Origin: Epiperipatus broadwayi
Taxonomy: Eukaryota > Onychophora > Udeonychophora > Euonychophora > Peripatidae
Assembly (NCBI GenBank): GCA_028023455.1
Contig: JAQFVV010000280.1
Location: 620,001 to 684,000, forward strand
Length of the DNA stretch: 64,000 nucleotides
Direction of reading: 5' to 3'
Shown: positions 36,641 to 48,390 of the stretch, piece after piece
Layout of the letters: every line of letters starts with the position of its first letter
How positions within the stretch are numbered: position 1 is the first letter of the stretch
Translations under genes and position numbers: made by a program
Notes under the pieces: model-generated
Seen by the model: the letters and a program-made list of their open reading frames with translations, nothing else
Databases searched by the model: none
What the model was told of the DNA's origin: nothing

Positions 36641-36934
36641 CTACTCTTCTTTAACCATATTCAAATTTCTAATCAATTCTATGTACTCATCCATTAATCT
36701 CTCTGATGACTCTGATAAATTATTAGTTCCTACCATAACATATACATCTCTATTCCATTGTTTCTTTTCTTTATCTGTAGCATCCCTAATTCTAGCTCCC
36801 GGCAAACATTCTCTTACATACCTGTTTCTATTATCTCTTGCAATTATATCTCCACATTCTCTTATTAATGAATCCCCTATCAATACTGTCTCATAGTCTA
36901 CTTTCTCTGCTTCATTCACAACCTTCTCTACCAC
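36641..36934 (-). pseudogene. LINE ORF1 SGNH/GDSL esterase-like domain
   Basis: The minus-strand frame contains TVLIGDSLIREC (block I with the G-D-S nucleophile motif), CLPGARIRDA (the block with conserved Gly) and YVMVGTNNLS (the G-x-N block), matching the SGNH hydrolase fold. Esterase-like ORF1 proteins are known from some CR1 and related LINEs, where they bind RNA or membranes. The frame starts inside the protein and ends at 36641. The catalytic Asp-His block expected further C-terminal is not seen in this frame. It lies upstream of the endonuclease with about 340 bp between, as ORF1 should. Confidence 0.83.
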
Positions 36935-36990
36935 CTTCTGGACTTCCTCATCTACTTCTTCCTTATCATCTCTATATGCAGTGACTTGGT

Positions 36991-39280
36991 GGCCCCCTTT
37001 GTGATCAAAAGCAGTTAGAATGACTAATACGATATATATGAAAAATATTTTAATATGAAGTACAGTATTATGTTATAAAGATTTGCATTCTGTATTCATA
37101 CAGGTTTTGTTTATAATTGATAGGAGATTGTTATGATAGAATTTTTTTTTTTTGGGTGTGTGACTGAAGTTGGTTTAAATTCTGATATGCAATATATATA
37201 TTAATAATAATGTGATTTATGAATGTTTGCCCTAATTTCCTTGTCTTATTTATTTATGTTCATGTACACTATTGTTTTGTAATAGCTTAAAAAAAAAAAC
37301 TAGTTTGGAAACCATATTAGTATAGTTTATAACTATATGTTAAAACAATAATGCTTAATCTCTTCATCAACTTAATTCAATAATGTTTACATGTAATCAA
37401 ATTGAAATGTTGATGAATATTTAATTGATATTAAAATTCTTAGAAGAGCTTTTATAAATCAGTTTGAAAGGATTGCTTTAAAATGCTGTTACAAATAGAT
37501 TTAAAATTTTTTCAGTATATGAAAATTGAGAATTGTTTATTTATTTTTAATTCATATTTAAATGATGCATAAATTAAGTGTAATGGCAAAGAAATATGTT
37601 TGACTTATTACTGTTTATTTTTTAAAGTTCATAAAGTAATTTAAATTTTATTATGAATTTTCTGATTATCTTGTCATTAATTAACATATTTTATGTTCTA
37701 CAAATTCTAATTTTCATATTTAAATTGCATTGCATTAGTTTATTTTTAATTAATTATAATTGTATATTTCATTGTTATTTTATAATTTAACTAAAAACAT
37801 TTCCTTATGAATAACTCTAGTCTCTTGCAATTTGTACTTTCAAAGCATTTTTAAAAAAAAAGTAATCAAAAGAAATAAAAACATCCACTTTTTAAAAATT
37901 GTGTATTATTGATTTATTATTGTGCTCATTGGCATATATATATGTATTGGTAGTTTTTTTCATTAGGCTGTCTATTTATGATACCAACAATTTAGATGTT
38001 TAATATATATGTATAATCAAATGAAATCAATTTCATTCATTAATTTAATATTTATTTATTATAAAACATGTCCATATTTATTCTAATATTAAGCTAATTT
38101 TTTAGCATCCATTATTATTATACAGCTCTATTTAAAAACGAGTTTAGAAGAAAACATAAGAATGCTTCCCTTTTTTATGGCTCACAATAGAAAATCTGTA
38201 ATAACATGGCATAACATATTTTAGTAAATTATTTTTTCTATGTGGATGTTTTTGTGCATAATTTTGATATAAAGATTTAAAAAAGTAATTTCTTATGGTT
38301 ATATTTTTTATTAAAATTAAAAAAAAAAAATGGCTCCAGAATAAACGTCTCAAGTTTAATAATTTCCCAAATTTATAGTCTCTCTTCTTTACACTACTCA
38401 AGAAAGTTTTAAATATCTATCCAGCTCATATATAATCTTTATTTTTAAAATCTTTTAGAAACTTTTATGAGCTATTTTAGAGCTTCAGTTATTCATCTAG
38501 CTTTATTTCATCTTTTTATTTCTTTGAGTATCTATTTGTTTGCACATATATGTATTTTGCATTCAATCTATTTTTGTTAATTTCCATACCTATTGCTTCA
38601 ACTTCATTAAAACGATTGCAATCTATCTAACTCTTATTTTTAGTATTCAAATCCCTAACCTATAATTTCTGATAGAACACATTTATTAAAAACATATTTT
38701 CAAGGGTGTTCATATATTATATGTCTTTTTTTAACTATGGAAAATTTTGTGATTTTTTATTGATTTTAATAATTTGTTTTAAAGTTATTAATTTAATGTA
38801 ATTTATTAATATCAATTTTTTATTCTTTTTAGAAAAAATATTGAATATGATTTTAGTAGTCTTTTTAAAATTTGTCTTTAATCCTTTTTTTTCTTCATCT
38901 TATAGCTTTCATATTTTTCACTGTTCTGAAGTTTGTTTGCAATAACATATCTAGTAAATTTAAATAGTTTACATAATTTGGTATTATTTTTACTTGCTTT
39001 TTTACTTTTTTAATCTACCAAAGAAATCTGCAAAACTGCTGTAAAAAATTTTGGACAGCTGAAATCACCCTTACCATTGTAGTATAATCATTGTGGTTGA
39101 ATTTTGATAATTATTCTTCAGAATTTGACAATATTCTGGGACTATATAATCTCCCAAAGTTTTAAATACAGTAGCAAATACACATAGAATAAAACACTTT
39201 TTCATAATCTACCAATCCATTATAAAATAAGTTTTTTCAATTTAATCTTTTCTAACATTTATCTTATTAAAATGTTGTTT
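36991..39280. other. Non-coding AT-rich stretch
   Basis: No gene or element recognised; the open frames are low-complexity. Confidence 0.5.
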
Positions 39281-39289
39281 ACTGTTATT

Positions 39290-41130
39290 GAAGCAGTCGA
39301 TGTCTAATCATCATCGAGCTTCATGCTTCACCATCTACACGAACCTGCTGTGGGGCCTGCAATTCAGACCTCACCGTAAATATATGCCATTCACCCACAC
39401 ACTGTATGCCTAATGATTAGAGAAATTAATAAAATTAAAAATATTTAGTAAAATAAAACAGTAGTGTGTATGATGCGTATATATATATATGAATGAAGCA
39501 ATAATGTTATTAATGTTTATTGCTGACAACTAAACACTTTCTTTATATAATTGTAAATTTTTTCTTATATCTATATGTATTTTGATTTAAAGTACTGTAT
39601 TTAAAGCATTGGAATGTAAAAACAACGTAAAATGGGGAAGGTTCAAAATACTGAAATTATCTCTAGTCAGATTATTGTCTATAATTAAAATTTATAAATC
39701 TTAATTAAAATCAAAAGCAATTCTTTTGTCAGTTGTTTTCAAATCTTTCAAAACAGCTAAAATGGTATTTTGAGCCTTATCTGTTGAAAATATTTTGCTA
39801 ATTAAATGTTGTTTTTAAAGGGATTACAGAGATAGCGTGAGCATCTGAAATTGCATTCTTGGCGGGATTAAAGGGTTTATAAAAGGAGCGACAGAACAAA
39901 AGAAGTCAGTTACTTTCAGTTTTTAGTTATCTTTCAGTGAGTTGAGATTTTCGTCAGTCAGTTTAGTTTTGAAGCGTTTCAAGATCTTAACTTTAAAAAG
40001 CCAGCACAAGTCCTGCACGATGAAGCGTGAGTAGAGGAATCTTTCACCTTTCTCTTCTCTCGTAGAACTGTCTGCCTGCAACTGCCATGCTCCATCCGGC
40101 CGACCATACAATATGATTACTTCCGACTGCTGATTGCTAATGACGCCGCTATGCTGTTTTCCTTAGGTAACCTTTAATGTAGAGCTGCCTTCATAAGTCA
40201 ATATTTTTGTAATTTATAATGTATAATTCAACCATTGTATCTTAATTTATATATTAATTTATAAGCTTCTGCTAATTTTGCTTTTAAACTCTCTCTCCGT
40301 AATCTTTTATTAATATCATGTATTTTAACTTACCTTTCATGCTTAATTAACTTATATATATAACTGTGTGCGACTCCATTAAGATTTTATGTATTTTGTT
40401 TAATGTATAAATATAATTTATTTTCTTTAATATGCCAAAATTGCCAAATTCGCGAGTTTGGAAAAGGGGGAAAATAATTGTTTAACTTGGAAAAGGGCTG
40501 GGATTATTTAAAAACTATCAATAAAGTTTTATTTATATTAAATAGAAATTGCTCGCGAGTTTGGTTTCATTTTAAATTCGTTATTCTTAAAGTCAATTAA
40601 AAACTTTTACTGTGGATGAATTTTGCTAAATTTACTGCTTTGAATTTGTCTTTAAATTTCTATTTTAAAAATCGTGAACCTTCACATAATTAATCCATTC
40701 CTTCTTGCTGGTGCCTGAAGGGCAAATTCTACCAGTTAATATGGATATGGAAATCGAATTTTAAATATAAATTTTATTAGTTTAATGATATAGAAAAGAG
40801 TTATTGTTCATTACAATTTGTTAAATGATTCAGGATTGAAAACAGGTTATTGCGCAAGAGGTTAGACCATTTCCAGACTTTAAATAATATTATAAAATTA
40901 TATAAACATTGCTGGCACATCTTTTCCTTTATTCTGATATTTTATCTTTTCCATTTATCGAATGTTTGTCATTAGGGACGTCGGAAGCCTGAAGCTCCCG
41001 TCCTACTTTTCAAAATTGTTCGTATCCAAAACTGCCATGAAGGCCAGATTTATTTATTGTATGCTAGTACCGTTACTCTGCTCCTTAATTTAATCACCGT
41101 CCGCCTAACCTTAGTAAGTCCTAATGATGT
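39290..41130 (+). repeat. LTR- or promoter-like repeat, copy 1
   Basis: GC-richer, CG-containing DNA in an AT-rich background. There is a TATA-like site TTATAAAAGGAGCGACAG at about 39876-39893, a pyrimidine-rich stretch, and a polyadenylation-like AATAAAG at about 40520. Blocks near 39300-39350 (GAGCTTCAT, then CTACACGAACCTGC) and 41105-41145 (CTAATGATGTGTTAA, then AATGATTCATGT) have counterparts at 53330-53350 and 53645-53675 in the same orientation, so it is dispersed. The ORF at 40111-39923 on the other strand is probably chance. An old LTR is my best guess; no gag or pol was seen. Confidence 0.4.
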
Positions 41131-41820
41131 GTTAAAGATAATGATTCATGTCGTAAAAATACATTCAGTTCATTGAGTTAAACTGCTTTGTTTTAAAAAA
41201 ACGTTATCGATTCCCATAGACGTAAATCTAATTTATATAAATGATTGCATAACTTATTCTCATAAATGTAGCGCATTGTTTGTTTCTTGTATACTTATTA
41301 AAAAGACGCTATGTCCAAACAATGCCTATCAAACATATATAATAATTTTATGATTGTAAATGAATGATTGAGACCGTATATTTGTATTTACTTGTCAAAA
41401 TGATTAATGCTAACTTATAAGGTATTTTTCTGTAATCCGAATCTGTTCCGATCTTGTAGATTGTTTTGGACATCCGCAGCATTTTATTTGTAAACATTTG
41501 TAAATTGGCATATTAACCCCGCACAACTTATAACACATTCTATAAAATTATATTTTTGAAATAATTGATGTAAAGGGGATTTTATAAAACAAATCCCAAA
41601 ATTTTCCAAATGTATAATATTACCCCAAGCGTGAAGCAATTTTGTAACATATATATATATGCGTTTTCTACATTTATTAAGTATATATATAATTTCATGT
41701 AAATCCTGGTTTGTTGTTGAATGATTATTTTCTAATAATATTAGAACTATTTTCTTTAGCTAATAACTTAGCATTAATAAATATAACTGTCATAAATGTA
41801 ATTCCTGGCTACTCCGATCT
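41131..41820. other. Non-coding stretch
   Basis: Nothing recognised beyond AT-rich DNA. Confidence 0.45.
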
Positions 41821-42030
41821 CGATCATCATCATCAGTCTGATCTTATGCTCTACCGCTTTGCTTCTGGGCCCGGAATTAAAATAATTTTACTGTATCATC
41901 AGATTGTTGTTCATTGGGTCAGAGATTTGAAGAATCGGCAAATAGGTTGGAATTCAGGATTGCTCCAGACCTGTGTATCTCGAGCATGATCAGATTCGAG
42001 GTACTTTTGCTTAGGATTTGAATCTTGTTA
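41821..42030 (-). repeat. Short retroposon with (ATG)n tail, copy 1
   Basis: About 210 bp matching the inverse complement of 52161-52375. Shared words are AGACCTGTGTATCT (CCTGACCTGTGTATCT in the other copy), GGTTGGAATTCA, and a terminal (CAT)n on the plus strand. Read on the minus strand the (ATG)n run is at the 3' end, as in RTE LINEs and SINEs mobilised by them. No coding capacity was seen. Confidence 0.75.
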
Positions 42031-43128
42031 AGTGAGCATACTATTTTGACCGGTACATTATATCACAACTTTTAAATCCATTTTGTTTTGTTCTTTTGTT
42101 TGACTTGAGTTTAAAGTTCTCAATATATGATTTATAATGATCTTAGGAAGCAAGTGATATAAACATGATATATTTCACCTTTTAAAATATGAAAATTTAC
42201 TATTGCATTTTTTCAAATATTTTACATAGCTTATCATTTAGTTATTCTCAACAATTACTATTTTATCTGCTTTTTTAAAAATATGTTTTTTTATTCCTGT
42301 ATTGGATTTTGTAGACTTCATTTACACATTGTGTGAAGTTCTTTTAATCATATTAACTTTTTATTATTGAAACAACCTTCATTTGAATACTAATATATCA
42401 TTTAATATTTTGAAAGTCTTATTCTTTTTAGTCATTGTTGCTACTTTTCAATAATATTTTATAATATTAACTCTTTTTCTTTCAATTTATAATTTCAGAT
42501 AGTCTGTTATTCTAATGAATTTTTAAATTATTTTCATATTCCCTTTTCTCTCATTTATTGCTGTTTATCATGTAGAAAATTTGCTAATAAATTGGTCTCT
42601 CCCTTTTTTTTCCTTATCAATGAATTTATTTTTAGTAGGGAATCTTTAATCTCATTCAAATATGAGTTTTCTTCATAGTTGGTTAATATTATTTTTTGTA
42701 ATAACTTTTATCATCTCCATGGGTTCAGGAGTTATTGTTTATGCTGTTGATTAGTCTTTATGTTCTATAGAGTATTGTTTTATTGGTAGTGCATATTTTC
42801 TGAGATCTTTTTACAAAAATTGTTCTAAGAAAGAACACCAAAATAGTCTAAGTGAATTGCTCTGATTATTGTTCTAATATTGTTTTTACTATGCTTGAGT
42901 AAAAAGCTATTACTATTTTGGTTTATTAGTAAAATTATCAACTGATTTTATTTTTCTATAAAAATAAAATTTTATAAGGGCACTACAGTGTTTTTAATTA
43001 TTGTAGGCTTTCAAATAGCTGGTTTTTTTTACATAGCATAGGATTTGTGAACCATCATTGTTCAAGATTTTTATTATCCAAAAAACCCAAACTCTTGACT
43101 TATTATTCTTTTAAGAGAATAAAAAAAG
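42031..43128. other. Non-coding AT-rich stretch
   Basis: Nothing recognised. Confidence 0.5.
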
Positions 43129-43230
43129 GTCAAGTGTTGGTAGTCGAGTGGTCAGCACAACTGCCTTACAAGCAGTTGTCAGGTTCGTTTCCCCGGCTGA
43201 TGCTTTGACACATGAAAAAAATAAATAAAT
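43129..43230 (+). repeat. tRNA-Val-like SINE or retropseudogene
   Basis: A tRNA-like body is visible. The A-box region is TAGTCGAGTGGTCAGCAC. The anticodon arm has stem AACTGC (43159-43164) and GCAGTT (43172-43177) with loop CTTACAA, giving anticodon TAC (Val) at 43167-43169. The B box is GGTTCGTTTCC at 43182-43192. It is followed by GATGCTTTGACACATG and an A-rich tail. The 3' part is shared with 6637-6680. The tail and the second copy point to a retroposed family, not a functional tRNA gene. Confidence 0.72.
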
Positions 43231-44111
43231 TCCAATATCTAAATATTCCTATTTAACAGGAGTCTGACTTATATATTTCCAGATTATACATGTAAATATA
43301 TATAAAAGTTATAAGTATATCTTCCTTCTTGTGCAAATGAAAAGTTCCCATGGGGATTATAAACCACTCAGGAGTTATATCATTTTTAAAGTGATGAAAT
43401 GAAAAAAGTTGAAAGTTTTGTATTTTAAAATTTTTTTTTTTTTTGCAAAAAAATGGGACTTCTTTACTAAATGGAATAATTATTTTTATAATGCTCTTTT
43501 AATTAATCAGTAGATAGTAATATTAGGTTTTTTACATTTATTATGATAGACTAAATGCATATATATATATAAAGCTCCCCCCCCTCTTTCTATACTTTGT
43601 TTATACTTGATAGAAGAAATTTTTTTCCCCATAAGTGAGCATTTTTTAAATTTATTTTTGAATTGCAAGATTTATACATGCTTTAATAATTTTATGTACA
43701 GTATTTGTACATGAATTATTATATAATTTTTTTTAAATTGATAATATTGAAGCCATTGTGTATGTGTACATACATATCTGTGTATTTATTTGACAGACTT
43801 GTTTTGAATTAACATGGGATACAAAAATATTTTCCCCACTTCAATATTTTAATTGTTGTAGATTTACAAATAGCTAATTTTCCTTTTCAGCTTTAAAAAA
43901 AAAATTATGAGAGGAAAAAATGTTTTAAATGTAATTTAAATTAAAAGAAATTTAATAATGTGGAATTGATAAAAAAAGTTACAGATGCTGTTAGTTATAC
44001 TAAAAATTCATTTTGTTTTTTGTATTTTGTTCTGTAGGATTTTCTGTTAGTATTTTTAATTGTTGTAATTTGTTTTACTAAGCTTTAAAAAATTTAATAT
44101 TTATGAGAGTT
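43231..44111. other. Non-coding AT-rich stretch
   Basis: Nothing recognised apart from homopolymer tracts, including about 9 C at 43577-43585. Confidence 0.5.
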
Positions 44112-45060
44112 GTAATATTAAATATATATAACTAGTTATTTATTTATCTAGCACCATATTTTATTTGTACTAGTCATTACGAAATCACTCTGATATGATG
44201 TAATATTAAATATATATAACTAGTTATTTATTTATCCAGTGCCATAAGGAAGACATGTGCTGTATGAATTTATAAAGATGAAGAATACCCTCACTCTTTA
44301 AATGCAAGAGAAGACAGAGTCTTTGAAAAGATAAGAATGAATCCATCTTATCTTTGCTACTTAAATGCACACATATAGGCAAATTTAAAGCATTAGAAAT
44401 GAGAGCTTGAAGGTCTTAATCAGTCACTTTTAATTTCATTCATTATATATTAATAAATGATGTTTGCAAAATTTTTACAATTTACTGCACATCAGTATTA
44501 AATGTAATATTAAATATATATAATTAGTTATGTATTTATTTAGTGCTATGTTTTATTTGTAATAGTCTGTATGAATTTATAAAGTTGAGGAATAGCCTCA
44601 CTCTAAACACAAGATTCTAAATGCTTTAGCTTGACCTATATATATATGCATTAAGGTTAAAAAAAAAAGGTATTCATTCTTTCTTTTCAAAGATTCTATA
44701 TTATGTTTAGAGTGAGAGTATTTCTCAGCTTTATAAATTCATATAGCACATGTGTTGGGGTGATAACTAACTAACTAACTAGTTATATATATATAATATT
44801 ATGTCTAATACTGGCATGCAGTAAGTCGTAAACTTTTTTAAAAGGTCATTTATTAAAAGTGAATGGAATTGAAAGTGATTAAGACTTTCACGCTCTCATT
44901 TCTAAATGCTGTAGATTGGCCTATATATATGCATTTAGGTAGAAAAAAAAAGATAGATTCATTCTTCTTATCTTTTCAAAGACTCTATCTTGTGTTTAAA
45001 GTGAGAATATTCCTTAGCTTTATAAATTCACACAGTGCATGGGTAAGGACGATTCCCTTA
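44112..45060. repeat. Direct and inverted array of a ~304-bp unit
   Basis: Direct starts of the unit (GTAATATTAAATATATATAA) are at 44112 (short copy, 88 bp), 44200 (full, 304 bp) and 44504 (partial). From about 44612 the orientation reverses: 44612-44800 and 44800-45060 are inverted copies of the same unit. Shared blocks include GAATTTATAAAG, GTCTTTGAAAAGATAAG and CATTTAGAAATGAGAGC. The array is a palindrome of about 0.9 kb with its centre near 44611. I saw no ribozyme, terminal repeat or protein in it. The short open frame at 44863-45096 lies in the inverted arm and is not a gene. Confidence 0.85.
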
Positions 45061-46204
45061 AGACTATTATTTATGAGAGAGAAAAAATTGAATTAATAGC
45101 TCAGATCATCTATATAAAAGTATTTTTAAAGAATTTAAATTGAATAATGATATAGTATTCACAATATCTATTTCCAATAAATAATCCAGTTTTTTTTATT
45201 AACTAAATAAAGTTTTGAAGTAGTATGTGATATCAAAATGTTTTTTCCTTTCAGATTATCTTTATGTTCTGCATTTTGCAAAATAGGAAACAGTATCAAC
45301 TCATAAAAGTAAAATCATGCTTCTTGAATTTCTTCAGTTTTAAGTTTATTTCAAGCATGACCAGAGATTAAAGTTGATGAAATGAAAATCAGAAATATAA
45401 TATAGATTATTTTGATGAGTGTGTTAAAAAATTGATATTTAAAATCTTACTTTTTATAATTATAAAACATTAAATGTATGTGTTCTTGTATGAAAAATAA
45501 TTTTTGATATATAAAATTCTTTAACTCGGTTTGATAATGATAAAATTATTTAAGTCATACATACACAGATTTTCATGCAAAAGACTGACTTTTCAGTAAT
45601 TCACTGCCAAAGTACTATCTATCATATACATAGTTTCTATCTACTTGAATAGCATAAACAAAACAAAATAAAAGTAACAAAACAATATTTGAGAACAATT
45701 AATTCTTAATACAGCAAAAATGCATGTACACAAAAGTATAAATTACTTGGTTGAGGATAAATGATTTGAAGTTATCCAAAAAAAAAAAGATTGATAAAAT
45801 TTTATTGGCAGACAATTCTCTCCGTTTCTTATAATGGATGTAACTGCACATAAGATAAAATAAGAAAATGCCACCCAAAAGAATGTTTCTATAATAACCT
45901 TAATTTAAAATTTTTTTTTCTTCAGATTTACAGTTAGTCATTCTTATTACTTTGATTGGAATGGTAAAGGATATCCTGTGATAATAATTTAACATTGGGT
46001 GTTTTTTTTTTTTTTTTTTTAAAAAAAAGTTATAATTATATTTACAGTTAACCAATATTTATTTAATAAGAAAAAAAAAAGAGCCTTCTATCCCTCCTCC
46101 CCTCTATCAAATTTAATTTTTATCTTAAAAATATGCAAACATTTATTTATTTAATTTTTTTGCATAAGCAGATTATTCATTTATAATACTTTTGAAGCAC
46201 ATAT
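45061..46204. other. Non-coding AT-rich stretch
   Basis: Nothing recognised; a T18-A8 tract lies at about 46003-46028. Confidence 0.5.
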
Positions 46205-48090
46205 CCTATATTTATATTTCATGATTCATCATCATCATTGTCAACCATTATCAGTCCCCTGCAGGATGAAGATCTCTCCAAGTTCAATCCATCTTCTCCA
46301 ATCTCTAGCCTCCCTTCTCCACATCACCCCCGCACACTTTCTTATGTCATCCATCCATCTAGTAGTCTCTTTATGAGTCTTTTACAATCTTTTGGAATCC
46401 AGTTTAAGATTTCAACTATCCATACATTATCATCTTTTCTAACTGTCCAGCCCAACTTTAATTCTTTCAACAATGTCAGTAACACCTATTCTCTTCTTTA
46501 ACCCAAGTATTGTGTTTTCGATCTCTTCTTATTACTCCTAATATGTATCTCTTTATACTTCTTTGAGTGGTCTGAAGTCTCTGTATTGCTCTTCTATTAA
46601 GTGTCCAAGTTTTAGATCCATAAGTAAGAACTGGTAAAACACATTTGTTAAAAACCATTCTTTTCAAACACATAGGCATATTCCTTTTTAGTATCAAGTT
46701 ATTTCTACCAAAAGCACTCCAACCAAGTTTAATTCTATGATTAATTTCATCCATTTATATTTCCATCTGTAGTAATAATCTGGCCAAGGTATTTGTAGTT
46801 ATTAACTTCTAACTTCTCATAATCAATCTTTATTTTCATCTTTTGAGCAAATCCATTGAATATTACTTTAGTCTTTTTAATATTTACCTTTAGTTTTATT
46901 TTCTTACTTTCTCTGATAACTCTTGTAACATTTCCTGAATCTTTGACACATTATTTGCAAAAATAACTACATCATCTGCAAAATCTAAATGACTTAAATA
47001 ATTCCTGTTTATTTTTATTCCTTTAGCTTCCCATTTTAATCCACAAAATATTTTTTGCAGCACTGCTATGAAAGGTTTTGGAGATATGGGGTCACCCTGT
47101 CTTACATCCTTCTCAATGTTTACTTTCCTAGTATCATTATGTAATCTAATTGTTGGTGTTGCATTTTTATAAATATTCTTCAGAATATGACAATATCACG
47201 GGTCTATACCTTGATAATCCAATGCTTTAGTCAACATTGAAGAAATACTTATAGAATCAAATACCTTTTCCTTATCTACAAATCCAAAGCATAATGGCAA
47301 CTCATATTCATTGGTCCTTTTTACTTGGATATGATCCACTGTACTAAAACCACTTTTAAATCCAGCTTGTTCTTTTGGCTGGTTGAAATTCAAAGTTCTC
47401 TGAAGACGATATATAATTATCTTGATAAACATTTTCTATAAAACTGATAAAAGACTGATAGGTTTATAATTTTTAATATCTTCTTTGTCACCTTTTTAAA
47501 TATTAATATTAATATTGCATTCTTCCAATCATCTGGTACATCTTTATCATTTAGACATTTGGTATATAACTTTGCCAAAATTTTTTTTTCTTCACCTGCT
47601 TCTTGTAAGATATCGATTATAATTCCATCATAACTCACTTCTTCTTTTAAAATCCCGGGCAATTTAGAAGATATAATAGTTGTGAGAGATATTTGTTTTT
47701 TATTACTATATAATTCTTGATAGAACTCTTCTACACATTTCATGATGTCATCTCTCTTTTTAGAAATAGGTTCATTTTTTTTTTTATTGCAGATATGTTT
47801 CTTATCAATACCAAAATGTTGTTTTACACTTTTGAGACTTTTATTCTCTATTACACTTTTCCTTGCTAGTTCACAATTATATTTTTTTATATCATTATCA
47901 ATTCTTTTTTGTGCCATTTTACAAAGTTTGAGATAATCAATCCTTCTTAATGCATCATTTTTATATATCTTCATATTCTTTTTTTTCATAATTTCTTTAC
48001 TCTCAGTAGAAATTTTATTGGTCAGTTGCTGCTTTTTATTAGCAGCTATCTTTGTTGCAGTTTTTAAAAGTGAATCAGTTATTTATACAT
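46205..48090 (-). mobile_element. RTE-type LINE copy B, 5'-truncated
   Basis: The 3' end is the (TGA)n tail at about 46206-46220 on the plus strand. Reading minus, the element runs up through the reverse transcriptase to the linker ahead of it near 48085 and then stops. The endonuclease part is missing. An inverted duplicate of its first 300 bp follows at 48091-48390. Base identity with RTE copy C (56318-59760) and fragment A confirms one family with at least three copies here, all on the minus strand. Confidence 0.92.
46476..47989 (-). pseudogene. RTE reverse transcriptase pseudogene, copy B
   Basis: From the 5' side the minus strand shows the basic linker (ALRRIDYLKLCKMAQKRIDN, 47989 onward) and fingers (DVPDDWKNAILILIFKK). 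Next come a frameshift, then LQRTLNFNQPKEQAGFKSGF and LPLCFGFVDKEKVFDS (A motif), near 47432-47196. The C motif FADD is encoded at 46971-46982 in another frame. The C-terminal block LPVLTYGSKTWTLNRRAIQR lies at 46754-46476. These are standard RTE-clade blocks in the right order. At least three frame changes are needed to connect them, so no functional enzyme is made. Confidence 0.9.
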
Positions 48091-48390
48091 TTTTAAAAAC
48101 TGCAACAAAGATAGCTGATAGAAAAAAGTAACAATTAACCAATAAAATTTCTACCGAGGCTAGAGAATTTATGAAGAAAAGAAGGAATATGAAGATATAT
48201 GAAAATGATGCATTAAGAAGGATAGAATATCTCAAATTTTGTAAAATGATACGAAAAAGAATTGATAATGATATAAGAAAATATAATTGTGAACTAACAA
48301 GGAAAGCTATAGAAGAGAATAAAAGTCTCAAGAATTTAAAGCAGCATTTTGGTATTGGTAGTAAACTTATATCTGCAAGAAGAAAAATAA
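48091..48390 (+). repeat. Inverted duplicate of the RTE copy B 5' end
   Basis: The plus strand here encodes ALRRIEYLKFCKMIRKRIDN and NCELTRKAIEENKSLKNLKQ, the same protein region that copy B encodes on the minus strand at 47771-48069. The arms are separated by a 21-bp spacer (48070-48090) that is itself RTE sequence, as comparison with 59080-59100 shows. The result is a hairpin of two ~300-bp arms at the 5' end of the LINE copy. Confidence 0.9.

Larger units (their letters stand above)
32787..36990 (-). mobile_element. SGNH-type LINE, main copy, 5'-truncated
   Basis: On the minus strand the order is the end of ORF1 with an SGNH/GDSL-like domain (36934-36641), an EEP endonuclease (36303-35377), a linker, a reverse transcriptase (about 34740-33970) and the C-terminal finger (about 33160-33080). 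ORF1 is cut at its 5' side near 36990. The T/C-rich look of the plus strand across this interval is the complement of the A/G-rich LINE sense strand and sets it apart from its surroundings. No (ATG)n tail is seen at its 3' end, where it runs into the extra copy. Confidence 0.88.

Noticed and set aside
43137-43205. Functional tRNA-Val gene
   Set aside because: A-rich tail, a second copy of the 3' end elsewhere and imperfect acceptor pairing point to a retroposed family.
44112-45060. Hammerhead or other known ribozyme in the 304-bp unit
   Set aside because: On the reverse strand CTGATGT is the nearest core match and lacks the required G-A and GAAA; no other known ribozyme motif was seen.
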